From NCBI GenBank assembly GCA_001949185.1, contig BDGG01000018.1, positions 7,210 through 71,209 of the forward strand: DNA of 64,000 bases, given 5' to 3'. A program made the translations under genes and the position numbers. The notes beneath the pieces are model-generated. The model saw only the letters and a list, made by a program, of their open reading frames with translations. It was not told where the DNA came from and made no database searches. How positions within the stretch are numbered: position 1 is the first letter of the stretch; each line of letters begins with the position of its first letter. The stretch is from Ramazzottius varieornatus (Eukaryota > Tardigrada > Eutardigrada > Parachela > Ramazzottiidae). Shown here one piece after another: positions 21,130 through 33,760 of the stretch.

Positions 21130-24100
21130 TTTTCACAAGTAGAGCGAAAGAGTCGGATGATGATCAGAATCTTGATTCTCGAGAGGATAACTGCCAAAAA
21201 GAAATTTCTGAATTTAATGTGGCAGTAATCATATTGACGTAATGCAGCTGTCACTGCGGGTTGATAGTATGTAGTTGATGACATGACATCACACTTTGCG
21301 AACGCTGATTCAGCTAAATATTACACAAAACCTCGGGTTGATCATAATTTCATTGCCCACCTCAACTTGCTCGCTGGCGCAGGGATTTGCCTAAATGGAA
21401 GTCAAACGGGGGATCCAGGGCGTGGCCAACATCAGTTGGTCACCTGGCTTCGACCCCCTCACTTATGGTTATCAGGACATGAAACTTGACCATTCCGTCA
21501 ACGCAGATTGGTCAAGCGTCCTTCACGAGGCACAGCAAACTTTAGATCATCAACCTTGAGCTACCATGCAATGTACGCGGCTAACCTGAAAGTAAAAAAT
21601 CAAGCCAGCGGTAATGTTCACTTTGGATGCGCTGCCAAATACACGTGGACGCGAAAGGCGTATAGCCATACGCCATACGCCTTTGCTTCATGTCTGATCT
21701 GCAAGACAAACATGGCAAGCAGTCAGATGCAGGCGAGTGCGACGGTACGGCCAACATCCTGATCAGTGAACGCGGCACAAACTGAGACTCACTGAAGGTA
21801 GTTGTGATTTACATCCAGCAGATTCAAAGCAGAAAACAGCACATGAAACCAGCGCTGTTCGGTAGCCTAAACGCTCGCGAAAAGTAGGTTGTAATTTAGC
21901 TCGCACGATCAAAACTGCCCTACTGGGGATCGAAGTTTCTGTTGTGCGTTTTGTCGCAAATGGACTCAGACAAACCGGAGACCAGTTGATCATTTCGAAC
22001 ACCTTTTCTTTCGCCTTTCGCGATATGAGAATGCGCTTTCTTCAACTATCAACTTCTTAATATTGCGTGGTCAACATGCCATGATCCTTTCCCTTAAAAC
22101 CCATACGCGCGATAGATGAGTTAAAGATATATCTGTGTACGCAAAATCAGCCGCGTCGACCGCAGCCAGGTGTCTGCCAGTGATTTACCTGGAACCTACC
22201 AAACTCCGTGGCCGCCAGTGCAAAACCGAAATGACTGATCGACGCACTTGTATCTGGAGTTGCACTCGTTGCGTATCGATTTACGCATCGGATAATTCAT
22301 GATCGATCGCTTGCGATCGCCTAGAGTCTCTTCAGTCTTCCAGGTGTCGCCTTCAAGGCCATGGTTCTACCAGTGGACGGAAAAAATCACAACCATCATT
22401 TTTCTTTTGTCGTTGATTATCCCTTTCACCACCTACTGATCTCCTTGGAGTTCTACAGAGATGCTGGACTGCAAACTTCGACGGTGGATAACGGGCACGA
22501 GGTAGCTAGGGGCACGCATGGTAAGATTTAGCATCAACGGTGACTAACGTCGTGGTTAACTTCATCGCTCATAACACTTGGGTAGAGAAGCTTTCCCGGC
22601 GCATCAGTCGCGCTTTATACTGCTGCGCGGTCTGGTGTTGACCTGCGATTCGACAACGGTACAAATTAAGCGAACGGGAAGTAATTTTTAATCAGACAAA
22701 CAATGGATGTCGATGCAATAGTAACCACATTTCAGCCATCTTGCCGGTGAAAATCGGCTGCTGTTGCAGTCATTAACTGTCTGATCACGAAACATATGCG
22801 TTTTGAGTGTGAGTAGACGTTGGCTGACTAGACGAGCCGCACGCTTGTACCCTAGCTTTGTTTAAGCACACGACATCGTACAGGGTCGCACTGATGGGAA
22901 GCAAAGATGGTATCCGCTGATCTTCTTCGGTAGCGGGATAAGCAAGAACTGATCCGCACTTTCTGCAACGGTGGCCGCTTTGGATCAATCAAGAGTCAGC
23001 CCTTTCGAACCACAATTAGTATAGCACTCGGTTTTCCACGTCACCTTTGTTCGGGTTTAGTTTTGACTTCACCAGACTGATTTAGGAGGCGAATTCGCGA
23101 ACATCAGTTGCAACTGATGGGATGGCACCACTACTGAATTGCGCAGCGGGTGATTTTTGAGAAGATTGTTCATTGCAGTTACTCTATCTCTTGCTGCGCG
23201 CGTTCTGAGTATCTGTATCGACTATTTACCAAAATTTACTTTTTTTCGAACCGTTATCTCTGAGAAACGACGCTCCAGTGGACGCGGAAGGAGAACCAGC
23301 TGAACCAGTCCTCCCATGTTCTTGTTCTCATGGAAACCTGCGATGTTATATTCATCAGGTCAGCCACCGGAGAGCGGCTTTTCTCCACTTCAAAGCTTCA
23401 AAAGATGAACCTCAGGCCAAGAATGCAACCCAAACGGTTGAACGGACCGACAATAATAAACATACGTCGAGATGTGAAAGTCGACTAAGACAACATAGAA
23501 TGGCGCTATAAGCCTCACACCGGACTTCCGCTCGTCAGAAGTCGGTTTTCCGCAATGGAATTACCAGTTTTCGCGACGACTTGCGCAGCTCCACGGACTG
23601 TATGGGAGCTCGCCAAACAAACTCGGCGGGTAGGTTCTTCCAAGTGCCGCAGATTTTGAATGTGACTGGCTGAAAGCAGGCGCCATTGGGGAAATCATCC
23701 AGGAATAGCTTATCAGCCGGGACCAAGCCGAATTTCCGACTGGTTTTTCGCGTTCCATACTGCAGTTTTGGAATTCCGGTCTTTGATATGGCCGTTTTGG
23801 AAAACGGAAAATAGAAATGGAACGGGATTAGGAATTCCGCTCCGAATTTCGTTCCAGGGAGAAGATCAGTCGGAAAGTGTATCCTTAAACGTTAAAGCTT
23901 CACCAGTCTTGATTTGAGTTGTCCAAACACCGTCGGCAGTTGTTTGCAGTCTTCATCCTAAAGCGTAACCGTCCAACTACAATGGAGTGAGCGCGACCAG
24001 CCTATTCGAACGACATACAGGCTTCGTAAACCCATCCTACTTCTCACAAATATTTCTTGTTCGTCTTCACATTGGAGCCAGCGGCGAGACACCGTCTGGC

Positions 24101-24870
24101 CCATGTCTGCAGGTATTCCGTATCGGGCTGCGTTGATAGCAAGCCCTAAACGCCATTTTCAGTGTTAGTCCTAGGGGTGGGCTAAGGGTCTGACTTGGCC
24201 TGGAGTGTAATTCTGTAATTCCAAAATCTACTGATTATTTAAACTACTTTTTTGAATCAGTCTTTTCAAATTCCCGCACACGAGAACCACATTAAAATAC
24301 AGTCTGAAAATTCCACAGGATCATTCGATAGCCTAAACAAGATCTCAACAGCCTGAACAAGATTCCATAAGAGGATAAGTGTGGATTATTTCCGAATCTG
24401 GCGACTTCTGAAACAAAAGAAGGAGCACTTCTAGCATCGAAACTCAAATTGAAAATAGAGAAAGGATGCCGGCCGGAGGCCAGCGAACTTTTTCAAATTC
24501 TGCTTCAAAAGACATTCAAGACTTACTGTCGGGAACACGGAAAAAGCACGAAAAAACAAAGCGAATTACTTGACTGACCACATACGATCGGAACGACAAA
24601 TGATGCGTGCCGCAAGTTAGGTATCTGGTTTTGATGAGGACTGGAACATGCAAGGATAGCAACTATTCAACCGCCTTGGCTGTTGTTCCGAACACTGATC
24701 GTCTGATTGAACAGCATTTCCCATTTTAATTTCAAACACACCTTGACTGAATAGAAAAGCTGCACTCCTGTATTTGGACCTGATTCATGCGTACGATTCC
24801 GTTCAGAGGCATGGATTACGAGGATAAGAGATCTTTTCAGATGATCTCCCCCGGCAGTGGAATGATCGAG
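21130..24870. other. gene-poor stretch, nothing recognised
   Basis: Frames are short on both strands with no domain, signal peptide or convincing exon chain. Words such as TGATCGATCGCTTGCGATCGCC near 22300 are locally palindromic but short. Confidence 0.45.
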
Positions 24871-24873
24871 AGG

Positions 24874-26437
24874 TAAGCTCACAAGGGGATTATACTTGTC
24901 CTCCGCCTTTCTGAAATATTCTGACATGATAGAATGATGGAGAAGAGTCTGCTCTATCGTCTGAAACAGACGTAGCTTGTGCAATGAAATCCTGGAAAAC
25001 AATGCAGGAACCGGGAGTGACGTCAAAATCTGGGCGGTGCACACCTATTGATTTTATCGACCTCACGTATTATGCGAAAATCAACTGCAGATTGTCAAGG
25101 AAGGTAAATCTTACAGAGATGATATTCTTCGTAAAAGTGGTGGAAGCATAGTTTCTTTTTCTAACCACAGCAACGCACTCTTCGGCACTCTTCTTCCTGT
25201 CCGGTACTTCTTTCAGGTACTTTTCGGGGACAAACTTCGTGATCTTTCTCTTGCAGATGTTATACTATCTAGAAACGAGCGATAACGCCAAACACTTGAA
25301 CGTTACTGAGTAAATGATCATGTCTGACATTATCCTTACTTTTTGAACTTTCCAACCCAAGGAGAAGCTGTGAAACCGGAATGCCCAATCTCACAGCTGC
25401 CTGTAACTGCCCACTGCTGAATATCCGAATGTTTCACTACGTTAGGCTTTTGTTTGGCAGAGAAGAACTTCTCTCCTGTCTCCAGTCGTATCGCTTTCAG
25501 CTTATCGATCCGCGAGCCTCCTTCTCCAACGTGATCTCTCTATTTCTCTCAGGTGGCGAGTACTGGTGACTTTCCTAAACTCATCCTGCACACTGGACAC
25601 GCTTCGACGCTTCTTGGAAGAGACATTAGTCCAGTAACCAACAGTACCTTTTTCTGTAGGCAAAATCAGCAGCCTGGTGTGGTGCCACTTTCGGATTCGG
25701 GATTCGAGGTACAAACAGTCCATGGGAAGAAGTTTCTGTTCCACTTGAAGCAGGTTCGGTAAGGCGATCATTCGGAGTGGATTCGAAGTCTGCTTCGCTA
25801 TGTCCATGGAACAGGTTGGTTCAGCGATAGACTTTTCCAGCTGATCGAACGTCGACACGCCAATCAGGAGCTCATACTGAAGATCTTCAGTGGCCAATAT
25901 CGGACTTCCGGCTTGGTCGATCTGGACGTCCAAGAAGTCTGTAAGCACAAGACAAAACCTGAGATATGCTCTGGGGAATCGACATAATTGTAGAAGTTTA
26001 CAGCACTCGTACCATTGATGAGTGTCTTCAACTTCTTGTCAGATTCGTTTGGAGAGTCGCTCAGTTGGGAATGTTGCTCGTAGTCCGACAGCGGTAGGTT
26101 TAAGATGTTGTGGTGATTAAAGGTTTTATGGCGCTATCGGGAGGAGCAGAAGAGAGGAAAGAAAACTTCTCAGCACAAGTGATTAGCCTTTATTTCAAAG
26201 CACAGCGCAACTTTGTCAATCAATAGCGAATCAACAACACTGAAATCAAACCGCTTGATTGAATAAACCGTGTACCACCCAGATTTTGACGTCACTTCCG
26301 GTTCCTGTAGTGTCTTCCAGGATTTCATTGCGCAAGCTACGCCTGTTTCAGACGATAGAGCAGACTCTTCTCCGTCATTCTATCATGTCAGAATATTTCA
26401 GAAAGGCGGAGGACAAGCATACTCCCCTCGTCAGCTT
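24874..26437. repeat. large inverted repeat, 169-bp arms around 1.2 kb
   Basis: 24874-25042 and 26270-26437 are reverse complements, agreeing at roughly nine positions in ten by eye with almost no gaps. The arms share CAGATTTTGACGTCACT, TTTCAGACGATAGAGCAGA and TCTATCATGTCAGAATATTT. The spacer contains one longer minus-strand frame (25502-25948, 148 codons) that I do not recognise. It could be the terminal repeats of a DNA transposon or two copies of a dispersed repeat in opposite orientation. Confidence 0.7.
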
Positions 26438-27186
26438 TGTGGAACGGCCATTCGATAGCCCTTCCAACCGTTTGAACATTCAAAGCTAATGTGGGCTTAA
26501 GTGATTCTGCAGGAGATTCACCATCTGGAAAGTCTTGGGGTCTATGGTTGGTGGAACATAGCTTAGACCACGTTTAGCAAATAGTGACATTCTGAAATAA
26601 TCCAACTCCCATCCAACTTATCATTCCTAGCACTCCCGTTCGGATCTTTCTGGTCAATTGTTTTGCGTTGGAAGTTGTGCAGTGTTCCCGGTGCTAGCTA
26701 GCCGTTCCGTGATGAATAGTACATGCACGATGGTTAATCGTTCTTTTGTCTTGAGTGTCACTCTGAATTTTTGAAGTTGGCGTGTTTCCAGGAGTAACAA
26801 GTCATACTTCCGCACCTAATAACAGCGTTCTTTCGTGACAGTCCCTGAAGAACCCAATGGAACATGTTATTCAAGGTCGGCATGAAGAGTATTATAAAAT
26901 TAAACACAAGGTGAACAGGTCACGGTCAACAGAATGCAGCACAAGACGCAGATCGATTGCTCTACACGTTAGCTTGACAGGACTTTAGGAAATACCCTTG
27001 TCCAAAACCGAATGTCACAAGAAGCCATGCTTCAGAAGAGAATACATAGAGCAACCAAGACGAAGCATGGCGGATAAAATTAGGTAAAATAAAGAACAGT
27101 GAGACTACGACGAAAAGACGCATGGACCGCTAGGTCCCTATTTCGCGAGTCTCTGCTCATCTTGCTTCTTGACGCTTTGATGCCAG
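26438..27186. other. no supported gene; 3' flank of the LC8 gene
   Basis: No coding pattern on either strand. The right-hand part is presumably the 3' untranslated region of the minus-strand gene that ends at 27187. Confidence 0.45.
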
Positions 27187-28663
27187 TTAGTCGGATCGTT
27201 CCGACTTGAAAATCAAGTACGTCATGTCCTCGATACGCAGCTCAATGAAGTCATCGCCGTCGGTGTCCAACTGCAAATAAGAAAGTCGTCAGCACGTATT
27301 GTCACCCTGCAGATGCCAAGCAGAAGATCGAAGTGCCGACTTTGTCTCCTCCACCACACTTGGACAGCGAGGCGGAGCGCCGAGACATACTTCAAAGTCG
27401 AAAGCTGGGTGAGCCGGTCCGCGGACGCACTGCCAGCGGTTGGTGTCGCCAAAGAGTTCGCCCATGCGGTCCTTGATGTGGGCCACTGGTCGGAAGTCGG
27501 CGTCCCCCTTGGACTGCTGCAGTGCCTCCTTGACCACCGCGATGGTCTCCAGCTGACGCTGGTTATTCATGAAGGTCTTCACCACCTGCACATTGTCCTA
27601 CCGAAAGAAAGAGAGAGCATCATCGAAAAGTCGTAACTCCACCAACCAATCCGGCTAACATAATATCGAGCTGACACAAGGGATCCACCCTCAGGGCTGT
27701 GCCACAGTGCCAGCACAGACTGCAAGTCAAGGCCGTGCCAGGCAGTACTTCCGGCATATCCAGGCAGTACTTCCGGCATATCCAGGCCGTGCTCAAGTCT
27801 AAAAGAGCCATCAAACAGGACTGGCCCTTTCATTGCGCTATGAGGCCAAGTTCGAAGCCAACAGTTTTGCCACAAGTTAGCAGACGGCGGCAGCTTTCCT
27901 CTCCACAGAAAACTTTAGGAGGAAAATCGATAGCGGGAGGATAAGTCATCAGCTCTTACCGGGGGAGCGACAGTGGTGTGAAATTGCGAGTACAGTGCAA
28001 CGACGAATGCCCCCAGCTCGAAGACGACCGAACTGTTGTCCCCAAACCGAAACTACAAAAACAACAGAAAACACTGATAAATATGTTGGTAGGATAGTCC
28101 GACAAAAGAACACTTTTCATGGTGAATTTCACACTGCCTATCTCTGCTAATGAATTTTCACTAAACAATCCGTCAGGCACTTTTTTCACAAATTGGTGAA
28201 ATATTGCAGACTGATTGGAAAACTGCAGCAACTGGACAAGGAATCAGTTCTATGTTACCCAGTAGTTGAGCTGCGATCCTTCGATTTTGGAGCTCCAAAT
28301 CATGCAGTTCCACTCGCCATAGCCGACGGCTTCTGCGAAATCCTCCGAGATCTTCTTGGCCAGATCAGTGTTGGACAGATCGTTATGGCGAGAACGAATG
28401 CTCTCGATGGCCTTGTCTGCCACTTGCACAGCCAGATTCTCCAGGTCCGCTGGCATTTCGCTGGACAGGATTTCCAGACTGTTCTTCAGATACTGAAAAT
28501 CCGACAAGACATATGCAAAAATCGGTGCGGAAATTAAGGATGGTTACACTGTCTCGTCCAGAAGGATACTTACCGGACGTCCGGGAGTGGAATTTCCGGA
28601 ACCAGCCACCACTCCATAAGCTGGAGGATTGGCCGATGGGTAAGCGGGAGGATACTTGGACAT
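27187..28663 (-). CDS. tandem LC8-type dynein light chain, two domains in one chain
   Basis: Five exons, all joined in phase 0: 28574-28663, 28259-28492, 27960-28052, 27391-27597 and 27187-27270, giving 235 residues. Residues 1-30 are a Pro/Ala/Ser/Tyr-rich leader (MSKYPPAYPSANPP). Domain 1 spans about 31-135: DLAKKISEDF, then WNCMIW, then SSVVFELGAFVVALY. Domain 2 spans about 140-235: VAHIKDRMGELF, then WQCVRG, then FIELRIEDMTYLIFKS at the C-terminus. The helix, WxC and final strand match the LC8 pattern (AxxIKKEFD, WHCIVG, FYLGQVAILLFKSG). Each domain is made of two exons with a phase-0 intron at a matching place 15-18 residues after the Trp, so an exon pair was duplicated. LC8 proteins normally act as homodimers that clamp partner peptides; a fused pair could form the dimer within one chain (inference). 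Confidence 0.85.
27738..27781. repeat. 22-bp tandem duplication in an intron of the LC8 gene
   Basis: CCAGGCAGTACTTCCGGCAT plus AT occurs twice in direct succession (27738-27759 and 27760-27781) inside the intron between exons 3 and 4. Confidence 0.8.
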
Positions 28664-29555
28664 TCTTGGTCTGGACTGTGGAGTATGCCAAGGAAGGAGG
28701 CAACACTACAAAAGCCCTCCGATGTTGTCAGATAGATCCTTGGCACCCTGACAAACTTGGCTTCCGCAATGACTCTGGCTAAGGTGTTCAACTTACCTCG
28801 TCCACTGTCTTTATATCCTCTCCAGAGATACCACCGACGATAGCCACAAACCAAGATGGATGATGGTGAGAGTCATGCAGGACAAAAAGTCATGAAATGA
28901 TACCATAGTCCCTCTGAAAAGAAAAATTAAATTATTCTGTCAATGGAGGACGGCTGACGACAAGCGGTGATTCACGGTGCTTTCGGGACTTTCCATTCCA
29001 TGACTACCCTCGTACAGCTGGAGGGCGGAAGACAGGCGATGAATCATGCCTGCCAAAGCATCTCACACTCTCACGGTATCAGTGGGTGTATCTTACATAC
29101 GCACCGCACCAACGTACGGACGAACTCGTTTAATGTAGCTATACGTAAAGGCAGCGCACTATACCGGCTGCACAGTCTCGCTCTGAGTGGCTAGCACATC
29201 CGACGTCAAGCACATGACTGCCACAGTGCACGCATGCTTTCTCCCAGTGCGCAGTGTGCGCTCCGCCCCCCATTTCAGAAAAGACTGTGAGAGACTGTGG
29301 GACTGCCTTTTCGTATAGCTATACCGTTTAATTCTAGGTTTTGCTCGTGTACCCATTCCATGCTCCTTCCACTGATTAACCGGTCCCCCCCCCGACTGTT
29401 GGAAATCGGAAGTGCCGCTTGTTCGAACCTCGAAGAAGTCGGAAGTAAGCTCTATTAAGTAAGCCCTAAGAAGTCGGTAAGTCCATGTAACGCTTGTTTG
29501 TTATTTTGTATCGCTGCTTCCTCATTTTTTGAAGTAGAGGTCAAATAAAGATTGC
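28664..29555. other. 5' flank of the LC8 gene, no other gene seen
   Basis: It probably holds the promoter and 5' untranslated region of the minus-strand LC8 gene. No TATA-like element stands out. Frames around 28570-28854 in other phases are shadows or leader. Confidence 0.4.
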
Positions 29556-29559
29556 TTAA

Positions 29560-29823
29560 TTGAGCCCCATTCGAGTGTCAGCTGGAGAAAAAGTTCCTTG
29601 GTTGATCGCCATCCGTTATCTGGAGTTAGACATGTCCAGATACTGCAAGCCTCATGGAATTCCTTTTACTGCTTTTAGTTTGGTGGACGAGAGAAGGATA
29701 ATACGATGGTGCGCGGCAATTCGTCAACTGGTCAAGCAGGAAATGAAAGCGAGGACCGGTAACGACCACAACAAGGAAGCTGCAAAAAACAAGCCCTTGC
29801 ATAGTGCATCAAGCAGCTTTTAA
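29560..29823 (+). pseudogene. possible THAP-like zinc-finger remnant
   Basis: The frame holds YCKPHGIPFTAF and RRIIRWCAAIRQL, reminiscent of a THAP domain (Cys, then F-x(2)-F-P, then a Trp-containing helix). The Cys/His spacing is incomplete and no ATG-led upstream part is visible. If real, it is a fragment of a P-element-type transposase or a THAP gene. Low confidence. Confidence 0.22.
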
Positions 29824-30039
29824 TCGTCGAATCCATGCTGAGAAACTTGCCGCAACCTTGTTCGCGAAGCAGGCCGATGCAGAAGATGTGGTAATTGGTT
29901 GGTGGGTTGGAGTCATGATGGTAAGTCGAATACCTTAGCCATGAGAAGGCCGTCTTTTTGCCCGTGGGAATCTTTTGTATTGGCTATATTATCTTTATAT
30001 CCTACAGTGTTAATATTAGGGTGGTGCTACGTATGGGTA

Positions 30040-30112
30040 CCCCTTGAAACCCCGTTTGGCTATAGGCACCCACATCAAACCTCGTTTAGCTGTGGGTTCC
30101 CTGGTTCAATTC
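30040..30112. repeat. GC-box-like repeat units, inverted partner at 33640-33715
   Basis: Two imperfect units (ACCCCGTTTGGCTATAGGCA then CC, and ACCTCGTTTAGCTGTGGGTT then CCC) lie side by side. The same unit appears in opposite orientation at 33640-33715, so the pair brackets the piggyBac remnant and the small gene between them. Confidence 0.6.
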
Positions 30113-30325
30113 ATTAGTTCAAACACCCCTTTAACACTTACAGCACTAAGCTTTTCGTGTTTGCAAAATACGATCGTTCTCTTTGTGAGTACACGAATTT
30201 GATTGGCTGAAAGCAGGGGTGGGACTTGAAACATCCAGTAGCACACATCCCGTATCAAGTGGCGCGTGTTACCATTGCTTCAACATGTGAAAGCTCTCAA
30301 CTTAGCGAAACACATCTTTCAAAGT

Positions 30326-32225
30326 TTATTTCAGTAAATTCTGCGTCTTCGCGCATACGACACAGACCACCGTTTGAACAGAATTTCTATGGTCAGCACA
30401 AACAGCAACCTTACAGAAGCTACAGTTGATCCTGCTTCTTTTTTGAGTGGTATGGTGGCAGAATCTGCAGCGTTGTTGTGCCTTGGTTCCGCTTGCAACG
30501 GAAGGATTGCTTTCTGCCTTACCGTCTGACAGAATATTCAGGGAAATCTTTATCAGCAACTTTACATCTGATGGAATACTGGCGGAGGTGAAGCGGCGGC
30601 GTAAGTGGCTTTCCATGAGGTTCCTGCTAAGTTCGTGTAGGTATTTCCGACGTCGGATGAAAGATTTAGTATGCCAGTCCGGGTTCAGCTCAGTCCATAC
30701 AACGTACGAGTTCAACACGGAGATGTCGACGATATCGTAAAATAGCGCCATTGGCCATCTAAAGGTTTTCCGACGAACACTGTAGTTTCCAGTCAGCTGA
30801 TCCAGTGTCCACTCCGGCTTTCGTACGATTGTAGTGCGTAACGATCTCAGGTTTCTCTTCTTGGCTTTCCTCATCAACTTCTCTAAAAAATAAATCGAGA
30901 CGTCACCAAAGAGAAACGGCTGTGCAGCGGTCATACTGATTCACAACGCATTCGCCGTGAAGTCATGAGCAACAGCTGCACCAAGCGTAGTTTGGTCCTG
31001 TTGCGCACTACGTCACAGGTGTAACATGGGCACTCGTCTTTACGGCTTGCAAGTACGTCATTCGTCACTTACTGGGAAAAACACATGGAGCTCAACAGCA
31101 CTACAGCTTTCCCCTTCTTCAGAACGTAAGACACCAGAGTGAAATCGGGCTTGTGGCCGAAGTAGGAGGAAAATGCAGTGCGGCTCTTGCTTGGCAGGAA
31201 GGCGGAAGGAATTTCTTTACGGTTCTTACGCATTGTTCCCACGAGAGAAATGTTTTTCTTGAGAAGAGCTTCTCCCAACATCAAGGAAGTGAAGAAATTG
31301 TCTGTGGTCACGTTTCTTCCCGACTGGTTTCCCAGATATTCCACCAGATCAAGAACCACTCGCTGTCCTTGATTCTTCTCAGCCGCTCCACCAGGAGCCT
31401 TTCCGGTGTAAAGCTGGATGTTGCAGCAGTAGGAAGTCCTACAGCAACAGAGGAGAAAAAGTTTCAGGCCGTACTTGCTTCTTGGTTTTGTCGGAATATA
31501 TTGCTTGAAGCCGCACCGTCCTTTGAAAAGAAAGAGTTGTTCGTCCACGCACAGAAATTCGTAGGGAAGGTAGTTCTCGCGAAGCGCTTTACTCCACAAG
31601 TCAAACAGCTCCTGGACGTGGGCCATCTTGTTAGTCGCTACCCGGGCTTCTCGAGAAGGTTTGTCGTCAAACCGCAGGCTGCAAGTAATCTGGGTGAAGC
31701 GCTCACGAGACATACAGGCGCGATAAACTCATTTTCCTTCGCTTTCACTCCACAGTTCACACACTGGTACAGTACCGTCATTCATTATCCCCTGTAGAAG
31801 TAGAATTCCCAAGTAAGCATCACAGAATCCAGTTTGACCCAGCCATCACCGTACTGCGTTCTCCCCTCTTCATTTGCGAACCGGATGATCAGATCTTTCA
31901 CTTGTGGCGTGAAGAAAGGGTTGAACGTGTCCATGAGCGTCACGACTCGCGATCTCGCGCTGGGAGTAACGCCAGGCTGACCGGTCATCTTATTGACAGT
32001 TCGAGTTTTACGACTGTCTAGAGGAAAGCGTTCCCACTTTACGTCGGGATTTCGGGCAAGGAACGGGCTCACGTCGTTCAGTTGGTACAAGACGCCATCG
32101 TCGTCGTCACTCAGCGTATCAGACTGCTCAGCTTCCACTTCTACCCCGTCAGGTTCGGCAATGGTTTCCGCGCTGTCTTCCTCTCCATCGCTGTCGCTTC
32201 CACTCGTCTCATCATCCAGGTCCAT
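30326..32225 (-). pseudogene. piggyBac transposase, inactivated
   Basis: Start ATG at 32225. The acidic N-terminus (residues 1-45) is followed by NPFFTPQVKDLIIRFANEE. A frameshift near 31807 leads to DAYLGILLLQGI, and an in-frame TGA at 31729-31731 precedes the MSRERF box. The catalytic triad of piggyBac is recognisable: FLCVDEQLFLFKGRCGF, VTTDNFFTSL and FRWPMALFYDIVD. After 31069 the frame breaks again. HYNRTKAGVDT and DQLTGNYSVRRK are in different frames near 30830. The C-terminal Cys/His finger (CRFCHHTTQ, CSFCKVAVCADH) is intact to 30326. At least three lesions make it non-functional. TTAA-flanked termini were not found. Confidence 0.85.
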
Positions 32226-32489
32226 TCCCTAGAACACTTTTCCGACACGAACTGCAAATAATACGGTGGAGTATTCAAATGAATGGCTGCGGCGCAGCTC
32301 ATTCGCGATACAGCGAAGCTCGTATTCACGTATGTTCGCACGTTTGATTGTTTATTGGACTGCACTGTGTACTATACTCGTAAGCAACACCCTGGTTACA
32401 AACCAATCAAGATCAAAACGGGTTAGAAATCTGTACGCACAGAAGCAATGTTTGGACCAATCAACAATCAATTAAAGGAGAGAAAACAG

Positions 32490-32914
32490 CTAGTGACCGG
32501 AAGTGCGCCATTCCATCGAGCCGACTGCAATACATTCCAGCAGAGCGCTGGGATAAACCAGGACAACATTGGGCTGGAACGGGATAACTTGTTCAACATG
32601 CTGAAAACAAACAAACAAACAAAACACTTCAGAACAGTTGGAGTCTTTCGTGGTGGCGCAGTGTAGTAGACAAAGGCTTACGAGCATCTGCTTAGCCATC
32701 GCCTGGTAGACGGCGAATCGAGCTTTCCCCTCCGTCATTCCATGAGCAGCTTCATCGATGGAGGGAATGAGCGAGGGAGGCAAGTTGAGTCTGGAATCAC
32801 ACAAAAAATTAAGAATGGCGTAACTTCTGCATCCTGATATGACTTCCGGTCCGTCAGCGCATCCGCTCACCCTTCTTTCTGAAAAGCAGCTTCCAGTTCC
32901 CTCACGGCTTCCAT
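32490..32914 (-). CDS. small unrecognised protein, three exons
   Basis: Exons 32871-32914, 32682-32790 and 32490-32600 join in phase (donors GTGAGC and GTAAGC, acceptors ending TTCCAG and TTTCAG). From the ATG at 32914 they give 87 residues. The middle exon reads LPPSLIPSIDEAAHGMTEGK and FAVYQAMAKQML, a coding-like helical stretch. The last exon is VEQVIPFQPNVVLVYPSALL up to a TAG at 32490. No family is recognised. The ATG sits just after a possible acceptor, so the true start may lie in an upstream exon. It lies directly upstream of the piggyBac remnant on the same strand. Confidence 0.5.
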
Positions 32915-33070
32915 CCTGCACGCCACAATATGAGGAGCGCTAATCCCGTCGAAACAGATAATCAAGATGACAGTGGTTGTGAATCGAAGAGAAAGAAGTG
33001 TAGAACTGCACATGAGCCGGATAATCAAATGAAATTTCAAATTTGGCAAATGTAACCAGGGAGGTGCCAC

Positions 33071-33760
33071 CGGTGGTGGTGACGCTAGTGTTAGCGGTTA
33101 CGCGGCGTTGGTACCGCTCGGTGGCTTTTCAGACCTGGATTTTTCTCCTGACCACACGACTGACCACAATATGTGTCTAATGTTTCACCATGATAAAGTG
33201 GGGCCTTGACCATCTCGTTATGTTTTTCTAGAGAATAGGTTGCACGCGATTCGTGCAAACATACTCACAACGAACTACCACCAAATTTGGTGAGGTGAGA
33301 ACCAAACCCGCCCTGTTTTTCCGTGGGGCGCCTGACCGATGGTCACCTGCAGCATTTTGGTGACCGCATCGCGGTGCAAGCAAACAAAAAACTCCCAGAC
33401 CAAAAGACCAGAAGCGGACAGTAGGAGAGAGAGAATACTGGGTCATTGTACTCACAAAGAGTACGGTCGTGCTACAAGTGTTAATGCGATATCACTATGG
33501 ACACCCCTGTTTCTGAAATCAGTCTTTCTTTCGGAATGTTTGGCCAGATATACGCCCGTGTTACAACCGAATGTACTGTAGTATCTTGACCACCCCTCTC
33601 GGGGTGTCGATAGCTATGTGCCGAATTAGGGGTTCCCTAATTAATCAATTGAATAGGGGTGCCTTTAGCAAAACAGGAATTGTGATAGGGGTGCCTATGG
33701 CCAAACGGGGTTTTTAGGACTGCCCATAGGCATTTCCTTTATATTATCTATTCATTCCGT
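33071..33760. other. no supported gene; contains inverted partner of the 30.0-kb repeat
   Basis: 33640-33715 carries ATAGGGGTGCCTATGGCCAA and related units in inverse orientation to 30040-30112. The rest shows no coding pattern. Confidence 0.45.

Noticed and set aside
31153-31797. Plus-strand open frame of 214 codons
   Set aside because: It is the shadow of the piggyBac transposase core on the minus strand.
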